64,000 nt of DNA from Chaunax sp. Z400 (taxonomy: Eukaryota; Chordata; Actinopteri; Lophiiformes; Chaunacidae): positions 20,462,992 through 20,526,991 of the forward strand of contig CM075194.1 of NCBI GenBank assembly GCA_037577475.1. The letters are read 5' to 3'. A program made the translations under genes and the position numbers. Shown piece after piece: positions 1 to 12,145 of this stretch (position 1 is its first letter; each line of letters begins with the position of its first letter). The notes under the pieces were generated by a model. The model worked only from the letters and a program-made list of their open reading frames with translations. It did not search any database and was not told the DNA's origin.

Positions 1-1050
1 CTGTTTTTTTTTTGTTTTTTTTACACCACAAAACGTGTGTCAAGTCTTAAATGATTTCTTTTTAATTGGAACCTCTTGTGAAGCTGCAATGCACTATTTA
101 TCAAATACCCTTAGATTTCAAGGTTTTGTTGTCCTTGACATTGCTTCGATAATGTACAAAGCACAGAATAATTTACTTCCGCACTATATTCAGAAGCTGT
201 ATACAGTATACCGAGCAATATATATATGTGTGTGTGTGTGTGTGTGTATGAAATATAGAAAACTGTAAAAATGCCCAAAATCAATCAATCAAATCAAGCT
301 ACATTATGATGTTTGAAAACGTTGGCATTATGCTGTGTCTCCAAAACTGTTCAGTTTGGTCAGCTCCTGTTTTTGTTGTTTAGCCCCATATTTACCAAGT
401 GAGGGAGAACGTACAGAGGGTTTCTTCCTGTTTCAAGTGGTCGGACAATGCAGATCGTATAATATTCTCTCCCAGTGGAGTTTTGAAGACAATATACTGC
501 AAGTGGTGGGAGAGAGAACTGAGCCATCCTGCAGCCAGCGGCCAGGCTTTCCAAGTCTTCCGCTGCATAGGCACAGATTTGAAGAGATTAACACACTAGC
601 ATCAGCTCTGATACAAGCCGAGGATTGAATTAATTATATACTTTACTGGGCTGTGGTGCGTTAATGTGATGTAGCATTGAAATACCTCCACCCCCCTGCT
701 CCTCCTGCAATAAGATTGGAACCTGCCCAAGTCAGCCTGCGATGAATGCTCTATTTTTCCATTCTTCCTTGTTTCAGTCAAGCTCATGTTAATGTGGGAG
801 ATACATAATATCAAGTGATTTTTGTTTGGAGGCTGTCAGGAAACTAGTTTACATAATTTGCCTGATATGCCCCCAAGGAGTCGGCTTGGTTTTACGTTTT
901 GTCCTCATTTATGACTAGGATTCACTGGAAAAGCTTAAATTTAATAATCTCCAAATCAATAAAGCATCAATTAGATTCATGCTTAAGACGTTTCCTGTCC
1001 ATAAGTCTTGTTGCTATAGGAATAACACAAATGTGTGTCTTAATCAGATC
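1..1050. other. Sequence upstream of RBKS exon 1
   Basis: AT-rich DNA with a short (TG)n run at about 226-247 and a repeated purine pattern around 410-530 (GGGAGAACGTACAGAG / GGGAGAGAACTGAG). I see no CpG island, TATA box or coding exon on either strand. In mammals BABAM2 lies head-to-head with RBKS beyond this side; I looked for its protein on the minus strand and did not find it. Confidence 0.5.
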
Positions 1051-1109
1051 ATGACTGAAGAGGCTTTTGATGTGATGGTGGTTGGCTCCTGTATGACTGA
1101 CTTGGTGAG
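1051..1109 (+). CDS. rbks: RBKS coding exon 1 (start codon and sugar-binding strand)
   Basis: The ATG at 1051 opens MTEEAFDVMVVGSCMTDLV, matching the conserved ribokinase beginning (VVVGSCMTDLVS in mammals). The exon ends in phase 2 at a good donor, AG|GTGAGT. This start gives a protein of bacterial length and lacks the roughly 12 extra N-terminal residues of human RBKS. Two things leave the start open. An in-frame ATG lies at 979 with no stop in between. The bases before 1048 (TCTTAATCAG) also resemble a splice acceptor, so an upstream first exon is possible. No CpG-rich promoter precedes it. Confidence 0.82.
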
Positions 1110-4100
1110 GTGAGTACATTTTAGTCTTATTTAGGTTTGTCCTCTTGCAGGTTGTGTCAGTACTCCGTGTGCTTCCTGAAAATATCAACCCAAATTCTCT
1201 GAGAGTAGAAAATCTCCAGCTACATTTGGGATCAGGAAACTCCTGCTTCCTCAGGTGGACCCAACAGGAAGCAGCACATTGGGCAAATTTTCATGACCTA
1301 ATAAGAACTTGTATTTTTTTAAAATCCTTTGTCAGAACCATGAAACTTTCCTTAATTTGTAGATGGGGTTTCTAAGACATTTTTTTATATATATATTTTT
1401 AAGAAAAGTTACATTAAAAAGATTTATAAATGTAGAAACTCCTGTGTATATAATCATCTCAAAAAGGTTATTTACATATTTTCAAAATTACATATTTTCA
1501 AAAAGGTTATTTACATATTTTGAACCAGTATTTTAAATAAATTCTTGGACTATTCATCTGTCTTTTAAGCCACTCCAATGTGGGGCCTCAGAAACCCATA
1601 ATGGATGTCAAGATAATTTAAGGGAATTTAAAAAAAAAAATATATATATTTTATTTTCACAAATGTACATTTATTTATACAGACTTTCTGAGAGTTAATT
1701 TGTGTTTTTTCTTGTGAAATACCACCTGCTCTCACATCTTTGGTGCTCTAAACATCATTCAAATGAAACAATACAAGCAGTAAAATCCCTGTTTAGCAGC
1801 TGATATCACAGACACGTTTTCCTATGGTGCGACGTGCCTGATGTGTGCGCTACACACAGATAAAAGTTCAACTCGTTTTATGCACACAGCCCCCCTCCTC
1901 AGATGCACAACAGATCTTGTTTTTCCAAGATATTTTTGAAGTGGCTGAAAGGATGAGTCTCAGTGTGTCAGAACTTTTGCCTCCCTCTGCTGGTAAAGAG
2001 AGTAATTACACAAACATTGTTAACGTGTTTTGGCTGCGTACCATCAACCATATTCTAATTCGCTGTAGCCTACTTCATCGCTATTTTACATCTCAACCCC
2101 TCAGGCTCTGGCAAACTAAGCTTTGCTGGTTGACGTGAAACACATCGCGACTAGTGTGCCACCGCAGACAAACTACAGATTTTTAAACTCCCGTACACTG
2201 GGAAAAAAAGGCAGAGATATTTATCTGCGATATGTTTAACCAGCATTGTGTGGCAAGGGATTGAATATTACGGATGTTCATTATGTCCGCCAAGGAGGTT
2301 ATGTTTTTCCCAGCATCGGTTCGTTTATTTGTCTGTTCGCAGGATTACGCAAAAAAAGTCTGAACAGATTTTGATGGACTGTTCCTTGGGTAAGATATGG
2401 CCCAAAGAACAGTCCATTAGATTTTGGTGGTGATCCGGATCATTACAGGCCCACAATGTACTGTTCATGATTCACCGCTCAAGGTGTTCATCAGGGAGAT
2501 GAGCGAAGAAGAGCTGCGCATGCAGTTCTCCTACCAGCAGAGGGCATGAGGCTCCTTTGGGGGTGAGATCCATTACAGATTTGTTTAGAAAAGGAAGGTG
2601 TGCCACAGGGAGATTGAGGTGCAGCATTACACTGCCTTAAGAAGTGAGCGTCACAATGAGAAAACTGAGCTGCCTTGGCAGAGGTTATATGTAAAACACA
2701 CTACAGGTGTAAAGGCCAGAAGGTGTTGCTTATTTAAAAGGTCTGCAAGCCGAAACGTTTGATAAACAGATTAGTTATTGTCTGATAATTTCTGATCATC
2801 CGAAACAGGCATGGCAGGCCTGTGATGAAGCAGTGTGCATGTAGTTAGTGCAATAGTTGGAATTAAAGAGTGTGGAGGGTGGTGACTTTTTTTTAGCCTT
2901 TCCGAGCCAAATACACAACAGCAAAATTGTAAAGAATGGAACAATCTGCTCTATCTGAAGCTGCAGTCATTACTATGTCAAGCCAACTAGTGTAGCCTAC
3001 TACCCTCAGAAGTAACCAAGTGTTACATACGCATATTTTTGACTAACAATGTTATTTTGTTGAGTTTTCCTTGTCATGCTAATGCTGCCAGGACTAACAG
3101 GCTCTACCTCGCGATACAACAACAGTTCTGTTTCTTCATTTCCATGTTTTCTATGTGGACCCTTGTCGGGAAGCAAACGTTTTCAAGCTTAGCTTTAGCC
3201 TCATTCCTTTAGCACGACATCATGTGTCAAGGATCAAGTGCATATTTAAGACTCCCTCTTGCAAGATTTTGTTTAAAAGTGAGTCAGCAAGTAACATTCA
3301 AAACTCTTATGTTGGCATGATATTATTGTTAACTCAATATTAGCAATCGAGCTAACATGAGCTTCATAGTTGACAGTTGTGGCCAGTAATGAGAATCCTG
3401 CTTTTTGTGTGTGTGTGTGTGTGTGTAGCTAAGGAAATGGTTGATTGTCTTTGCTTAAAACATGTTTCCGTTTATTATTTATAGCCAACACAGCAACCAT
3501 TTTCCTTCAGTTTTTTTTTAATTTTATTTTGACGTACAAGCTGGTGGAAAATATGGCATGAGGACTGATGGGTGTTTTTCCATCATGACCTTAATATACT
3601 GTACAGTCCTGTCAACACAAGAATAGAGGAAGTGCTCTAAACTTAGATAATGCTGCTGCTTTTTGAACACTCATCCAAAAAGCATAAAATGTTGAGAGAG
3701 ATAGGGAACATATTTGGTCTAAGAGTGTTTGATCCAACAGCTTTCAGGCCATTTGGCTACAATAGTGCAGACTTCAGTTTAAATAGGGAGACGTCTTTTC
3801 TGCCAGAATAAGAGATTATTCTTTATGCACATTTTCAATACCACATGTTTAAAATAATGTCATAGCATTTGATAGCACTGAATGTACCAGAGCTATAAAA
3901 AAAAAAAGTCAGATCTCCAATTACATTTAAACCCATGGCCTCCAGAGTTATTAGCGTTATTGCTTTTGCCAGTGAGCTAATGTTTTCACCGGCACTGGTT
4001 TGTCTGTTTCTCAGGATTACACAAAAACTACCAGACACATTTTTCTGAAACTCGATGGGAGGGCCGGACATGACATAAAACGTTTTGCCCTTTTATTAAC

Positions 4101-5183
4101 ATTGCGAGATGGGATGTTGTGAACTGGTTTTGTCAGTTACACATAAACTGCTCGGTGGATTACCATGAAATTGGGTGGAGGGGTGGGGCATGTGTCATGG
4201 AAAGAGAGCATCAAGTTTTGGAGCTAGATCCAAGAGAAAACCGCCATCAGTGAAATATTGTTTTTTCTTGAATAACTATGAAACTAATAATGACACCAAT
4301 GTGATTCCAAAATTCTAGTTGTAGGTTTTCATGGTCCAGGACTTGTATTATAAAGGTCAAACTATCACGGGACTATTGCTTCATGGTGCAATGACATAAT
4401 GGGGAACCTGGGCTGCCTTGGTGGAGGTTTGCGCTCTCTGAGTGCTGCTTGTGTTGATATGGTATGCTGGTTTATTATACTAGTAGTGTAAAACTCTGTT
4501 ATCGTGACGACCTTAACTTAAAGTGAGCAGATGATCTGGTATAATTACTGCTCACTGAAATGTCAGTGTTGCATCATTCTCATACGTGGTGGAGATTTGT
4601 TGAGCCAAGTAGGATTCCATTCCCACAAATCATGAGTCATCAACACCAACGCAATGGGTTAGTTGAAAGCAATTTATCACTCTCGTTTGCCATAACCTTT
4701 GTGGGGGATGACACAATCTCAAAAAAGACACACCATGTTAATACAGTGTAATGTCAAGTCTTCATGAGCCCCAACCAACTACATCTCCTGTTGGCGTGAA
4801 GAAGCATGGTGTTTGGTGTTGTGCGACAGTTTGGTTGTACAAGCTTGTATTAAATTAGTATGTGAAACCTTTGGAATAATAACAGTCACCTGGCTTCCAG
4901 CAAATGGAGCTCCGAATAAAGAACCACAATCTGTGCTGGTGGGGGGGAAAAAAAGTTTGTAGGCATTCTGGGGAGTAGACACTCCAAGTCAAGTTGTCAC
5001 ATTTTAGTTGTCACTCTCAAGTCCCCACTCATCAAAAACATATGTCTTCTCCCACTGGGGCTTTTGGGGCAAGTATTTATTTTGCTGTTCATTAGCAATT
5101 CAACCAGTGACTTTCTGCTTTGAAGGGAAGGAGTTGTGAATTAAGACACTAATAAGCTAACGGGAAATGGCCTGTTTTTGGAG

Positions 5184-5257
<74 letters not shown>

Positions 5258-8200
5258 TGGGGCTTTTTGGATAGAGGTCAGAATGTGGGTAGGGGAGGGT
5301 AGTTGGAATACATTTGCGGCCCTTCAAAGTGATATGCATGACTTTGAAGTTAGAAATCCAGTTGTCTTGAACAGCCAGTGTTTGGGTGGCAGTACAATTA
5401 GCCGACAGACAGCGGAGACACGCTCACATGTACCCTCTCCGCTCCTGCCCTGCCATACAAATACACAGACGTCGCAGAAGCACATGCATTTACTCAAGTA
5501 GGAGGACAGTGACTTGGGAATCAATTCAACTTTTTGTTCAAGTAAAAGTGAAAAAGTAGAGCCTCTAAAATGTACTTATAAAAAATAAAAAGTAGTCCTT
5601 TTTAAGGACATTTCTACAGGTTGCTTTGTGCAAACCTAACGAAACCTATATCAATATAATATATCAATATAATATCAATTTAAGGGATCAGGGTTGGTTG
5701 AGTTTCCTGCGTGTTTCTTGTCTGTTTTTTCTTCATTCGTGTTTTACAGATGGATACACCAAGGTGTCGTCTTTTCTGTGTGTTACTGTCCATTTAGGGT
5801 GGAATGAGTCTTGATGTCGGGAAAGCATGCAGTGATGCAAAATAGAGCTAATCTGCTAAAGAAAATGTAAGGGGTAGAAACTACAGATATTTGGTGTTGA
5901 AATGTTGGGAGTAAAAGTAAAATGTTGTGAGAAAAATACGTAATCAAGTAGAGTACAGATACTTGAAATCTTCTTAAGTGAAGTAACAAAATATTTGTAC
6001 TGTACCTCCCAGCGCCACACAAGTGTAACACAGAGCTCTCTGGTGTGTTAAAAGTGTCAGGCTCTTCTTTTTTTAAACTATTTTAATTGTCTGCTACATG
6101 TTGTGCACAAAGAAGAAGAGCAGCTCCTCTGTGGGTTTTAACCCATTGTGAAAGCCATACAGTGCCCCCTACTGCCAGTGTCTCACTGAGTGAGGAGACA
6201 TTTTTCATCTGCTCAGTGAAACCTGAGTTCCCCAAATTTTTAGAGCGGAACCAAAATGGACCACAGGATTTCTTCTGCCACAGCACAGTAAACACACTTT
6301 ATTTGATGTTTAAATGAGAGTCAATCTCGTGCTCAGAGTCACAAATATGGGCTCCAGGTGTAAGGGTGGGAACAATTAGTGAACGAACCCATCAGACACA
6401 AGAATCTGCTTCTATTTGGACCTTGATCGAAGTTAAATTGCAAAGATTTACCGGTTCCAGCTTCTGAAATGTGAAAATTATCTTCCATTTGTATTCAAGT
6501 AAACTGACTATATTTGGATTTTGGATTGTTTGTTGGATAAAACAAAGACAGTTGAAAACGTCTCCATTGGCTTTGGAAACTTGCGATGAGCATTGTTTTC
6601 ACAATTCGCTGGTATTTTACGGCTTTGAGACGTGTTAGTGCAGGAGTTTCCAACCTTATTGACCCGTGACCCTCTAAAATGAAGGAATGATGACTTGTTA
6701 CTCCACCATTACAACACACACTTCATATGTCAGTGGTTATTTTAGCTCCTCTGATGCTTTTTGCTTCCTAGATTGTTTTTATTTGGATATTTTTAGAGGC
6801 CTAACAGGTAAAACTATCTAATATTTAATTACAAAAGCAAAGATTAAAGAAAATCTCCAAAAAAAAAAAAAAAAATTGCAAACTATTTATTCCTCTTTCT
6901 TGTCCTGTTAATCATCTGGTGGCCTCTCAGTGACATCTGTGTGGCAACATTTTCTGAAATCACTGTATGCGCCGACATATTCAGAGACTGAATAGGTTGA
7001 TAAGTGGCTTGTTATATCCGCTGATATGCCATCTCTGACCACAGTGTGTAGTTGTAAAATGCACGTGGCTCCAACAAATGGTGCGACTACACAAAAATAA
7101 ACCCCCACCTTCTATGTCGACAGTGCCCTTCTTGTTTGTAAAGCAGCTCAGGGTGTCCATGTAAGGTATGATGTCTACGTACAACCCGTTCTTCACCTTG
7201 TCCTGATTTACTGGAGTTTCAGCTGAAAGGACCTTTGTGGACTGGAAACATTGTACAAGCCTTCACACAGTGGTGCATTGGCTTGAGGCACAATATGAGC
7301 TGAAGCTTATCACATTGAAATTACACTGACCTCTGTGTTTTGAGTGTATTTACTTAGTATTTAGTATTTTTTGTGACTGGTTTTTATTCATTCAAGCTTA
7401 GGCCTCAGTCTCATTTTGCATCAAAGTGCTGATAGGAGGTTATGCTGGGAACTGGAAAGGCAGGCTCTTGTTCAAACACTAGAAAAAAGCATTTCAGTTT
7501 GTTTTTGTCCACGTCTACTTCCCCCTGTTGCTCACCAACAGCTGAGGAATGACTTTAATAGAAACGGAGGAGAGGGAAATGAGAGCCAGCCCAAAAGCAA
7601 ACATTTCACGTCACTGAACACCTGCTTTGGCCTTTTGGTTGCATGGGAGAAAATGCAATGAGGTCGCTCTTTAGCACGTAAGTGGCCTGTTTGTTCGGTG
7701 CACTCACCACAGACAACAATAGCCAAGTGTCTCTCTTGGCATGAAGAGGCATGGGCGGATTTATTTAAGAATTTGGAAATCTGTTTATCTTACCTGTCAG
7801 TTATCCGCTTTCAGGTGGTGGCCGGCCAAATGTTATGAGGACAATACAACACAGGCCCTCTCACAGTTTTATGAGTATCTCAGTAAATGTCACAAGAACT
7901 TGAAAGTTAAGATCATGTATTATTTGTCTGTTCGCTATGCCTTGCAGCCTTAAATAAAACTCAATATATCGTCAGTGAGCTTTCAGTCGTTGGTGTGTTT
8001 TGACTCTTTAGCCCAGAGCCAGGCTAGCTGTTTCACCTGTTTCGCCTCTTGTGCTAAGCTAAGCTACGACTTACGAGGATGGCTTTCACAATGAAGGAGT
8101 ATATACAAATATATGGTGTAATTAATGGTACATTTTTATTTACTTTTACGCCAAACCTTACCTATATATATCTGCCTTGTAGAGCCAGGAGGAGTTTTTC

Positions 8201-11200
8201 CTCTCTGACAGCCAAGATGGGTCAACGCCTGTCTTCCTGTGCTTGTCGCTGTGTGCAGCTGTGTCAGTGCTCGGGGCAGGGCTAGCTTCCCTCCCCTCAG
8301 CGGCGGAGGAGCTATTAGCATCCTCGCCGCTGGTACGAGGTCGGGTGGCAGCAGGTGGCGTAGCGACACATTTGAAAACAGCAGATATTTTGGCCTGGTT
8401 TGCACTTTGGGGTCAACGTTTGTCCGTCTTTGGTTTTTAGCGAAGTTTTTATTGCATGTAACGCATCGACTTCGTCGTCAACTTGGGTTACTGTCGCTCA
8501 CTACTTTGCTCTGCGTGTTTGTGTCTGTAGTAACACCAGAGCAGAGGAGAGGAGAGTCGAGTCATTGATCAGGACGGTGAAACGCATAGAAGACGCTCGT
8601 GCTCTGCTGAAAGGAAAGGAGTGCACATATAAATTATGTAAATTCCATATATAAAATATTCTGTGCCTTTCTCTTTGGGGGAGTGCGAGGTCACGTTGGG
8701 GGGGAGGCAGGCCACCCCTCCAAATGAATGGTAGGGGAAACACTGACAGATATGATCGTGGTGTTTTTTCTTCATGATAGACAAGTATTGAATGAGAGGC
8801 GGGTTACCACCTGCACAGGTTGCTGGGGTAACAGATGTTTGTTCCGTTTTTCGATTTGTGTAGGTTTTTATCCCATCTGTTCTGGACCATCACCGTATTG
8901 ATATACAATGCAGATTTTCCAGCAACAAAGAATATCCTATGAATATTTAAATATACTTGACTGGAGTTCGCAAGCACTACTTTTTTCACCAAGAGACACA
9001 CAGCGGTGACACTGGTGGGAAAAATTTACCAAGACAGCTGTGCTAAGTAGAATAGGTAATGTGTGTGTGGTGTAGGTGTATGTTGTGTGTGTATTTACAT
9101 GTGTTCGTCCTTTGTTTCGTTTGCTTCGCACCACATTTCCGCCTCACTGACCCTTCATCCTGTTATAGCTTTCGGCATTTTAGTGTTTTCACACACCGGT
9201 GCAAAAACAGCATTTACAGCAACCTCCAGTGTTTGCCAGCAGCGTCTCACTGACTGGAAATCCTGGGATTGAGTTAACTTACTGTAATAGCACACTGCCA
9301 CAAACACAGTGACACACACACACACAAGAATATAAAGAGAAACAACAGCATGTGTGAAAAACAAGTTTATGACAACAGTTCTCCATCTGAAAAAAGCCCT
9401 TTGGTAGTGGGCAGCTCTGGTCCGGGGCCAGACCACAGCCTCCCGACGTACAGTGTGAGGCTGTCTGTTTTCTATCCCCTGTGTTACTCACCACCCAGTG
9501 TGGAGGACTCAGCGAACAGGCAGCTCCCCCCTGAGGGCACCCACCTGTGGCATATCAACCTTGAGGGGTGGGCGTGTCTTTACCCAACCCTGATGAGTAA
9601 GGCATTACTGATGCCACCGGTGTCAAGTTGAGACATCTGTGAGTTTTGTTGGTTGCATCATTGGCAAATTCGGAGAGACTTGCAGGGGCTTATCTGACTG
9701 AATGTAAAATATCCTGAGTGCTTTTGAAACTTAGGAGGCAGTTGTAAATGTTCCGTTTGTGTTTTTATTAATGCTGCGTTTTTAAGTATGGAAAAAGGGG
9801 TGAAAGATTTCAAGGAAAAAGTTTCCGATGCTCCATTAAATCCGTTTGAATTTTGTTGACCTTTGCATGAAAGACCTTCACATGACCAAAACATCCTTAG
9901 CAGACGCCATAGAAAACTGCTTTAGTGTGTTTTCGCACATTTCCCAGTGATAAACAAATCGCTTTACAAGGGAAAGTTTTGGCCCTGAAGGCTTGCTTTC
10001 TCATTTTGACATCTCCCCTCATTCCATGGTTTCAACATAGAACACTCACAAGGCCAAAAAAAAACACTTTTCAAAGTTTAATGGGAAATCTTTTTAACTT
10101 AATCTGCAGTGTGAAGAGACTGTTGACATCAGAACAGTGAAGCAATCACAGCATTCTCTGTATATAGATACTTTTAATATAAATGTGCATATCATAAAAT
10201 TGGTAATTACCTATTTTTTATCTTTTCAGCCAGGCACCAAGGCTACCCAAAGCTGGGGAAACCATCCATGGTCACAAGTTCTTCATTGGCTTTGGAGGAA
10301 AAGGAGCCAACCAGTGCATACAGGCTGCAAGACTGGGGGCCAAAACTGCTATGCTCTGCAAGGTATGAAAGCGGAATCAAGTCTGCAACAATACACGACA
10401 GCTGTTGATTGTTAGTTTGGACTGTAACATGAGTATCTGCATGCCTTTTGCTTGTCCAACCATTGGCTCATCCATCTTAGTAGGCTTACATATAATCAAC
10501 CATCAGCTACCACAGTCCACCAGCTAGTTAACAACTCCCAAAAATGTTATAGCTTCGTTCACACTTTAGTCATTTCACCACATCAACTCTCATTTTGTCT
10601 TGATCAATACCATGCCGTATGCATATGCCCACCCACGCTTGAACGCCTTCAAACAAGCCTATTCCCATATCATGCTACCCCGAGTCTCCAATCAGTAAGC
10701 TCAGTGTGGCCTTTCAACCTGAGCACTAAAGCACTGAAGTCCCACCTCTATCAGAACAAAGAGGCCCGATCGATAACAACCCAGTGCGGGAGGAGCTCTC
10801 TGGGCATGGGGAGAACCCAAAAATAGACACCCGGGCTTGTCAAAAACATCCAAGACGAAAGGCCGCTCTTCAAAGAGATTGGGGCCAAGCAGCCAATACC
10901 AGCCTAAACCACTATCACAGCCAATTAAAAGTGCCCGTGTTTTGGCACGTTTATTTGAAAGCGTGGGTTCGAAGTAAGTGCCTCGGGGCAAGGTGGGGAC
11001 CCCTTCCACAGCCCAAAGTAGCTACAGATGTGGACATCCCAGCGCGGCTCAGGAGAAGAGGGGAAGGAGGGGAAGGAAAACGAAAGCGAGGTGGGCCTGA
11101 AGAGGCGTGAAGGCGGGGTTATCTTGTCTTGAAGGCTTGGCGCAGCTGGTCGTGTGTTTGAGCGTGTGTGCGTTTGTTGACTTTGTGTGTTCGTTTTTAC

Positions 11201-12060
11201 ACATTTTCGGCGGCGGCACCATGCCAGTATGCTGGCAGGGCACACAAAAATCCAACCCAACTGAGGTTTGAGTATACCACTTTTCAAAAGTTGCCGCTAA
11301 CCAAGTCTGACCCTGCTCGACACTTTCTTTGTTGCTACCGTTTTGCCTTCAATCTTTTCTAGGTTGGTAAAGACTTCTTTGGAGACAATTACATCCAGAA
11401 TTTCAAGAACAATTGTGTACACACAGGTAGGAAAGAGGGTTTTTTATTTATTTTTGCATGATATGCCAAATGGGTTTCCATTTCCACATTGCAAGGCAAA
11501 AAGCTCAAATTCAGAGTGATTTCTTTTGTAGTCTGCATCAATTCTTTTAGTTACTCAAAGCTTTAGGATCTACTGGACAGCTTCTCTATTATTGTGAGCA
11601 ATAATTGTTTTTTGTATTGTTATCAAATGAATTTGCTTTTCAAAACGTGTGCTCAGTATGAGACGGCAGGTGTTTGTGGCCTGTCTTTTCATGGCCAAAA
11701 TGTTTCAAGCAATTAGTAGTGATTATTACGGTCACACAGTTTTTCAAAGATGTTAAAGGTTGGTGTTAACGTTTTTGCTACACTGTCAAGAAAGAACGTA
11801 TTTCCTTTTTTTTTTTTTTGGAAAGACACATTATAGTCACTTTCAAATGTTTGGTACCTCTTACCTTTTCTCCATGTCTCAGATTTTGTAGGGCAGACCT
11901 CTGATGCCGCCACAGGAGCTGCTTCCATCATTGTCAATGATGCAGGTAAATGCTTTTACCACGAAGATCCTAAAAACTCTTTAAATTGTACAATGGGTCA
12001 TGTGCACACACAACCAAGAGTGCATGTGTGTTGTCGGTGCAGTATATCTCCCTACTACTG

Positions 12061-12145
<85 letters not shown>

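Larger units (their letters stand above)
1110..10229 (+). other. rbks: RBKS intron 1
   Basis: A 9.1-kb intron bounded by GTGAGT and TTTTCAG. It holds two copies of a GCCAAGGAGGTT-type dispersed repeat (about 2289-2685 and 3960-4450), GT tracts (3405-3426, 5187-5253), a repeat fragment rich in AAGTAAAAGTA-like words (about 5535-6005), a GCTAAGCTAAGCTA fragment (about 8010-8065) and a CpG-richer patch (about 8200-8600). No exon is supported within it. Confidence 0.7.

Noticed and set aside
1..1050. BABAM2 exons expected head-to-head with RBKS
   Set aside because: Mammalian gene order suggested looking, but I found no BABAM2-like peptide on the minus strand here.
5157..5501. Cys/Val- and His/Thr-repeat proteins
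   Set aside because: Translations of the GT microsatellite. The same reasoning removes frames at 11970-12382, 47053-47449 and 48620-48917.
10784..11110. 108-codon plus-strand and overlapping minus-strand frames in intron 2
   Set aside because: Both strands are open because the region is GC-rich. No recognisable domain, and it lies inside a clear RBKS intron.
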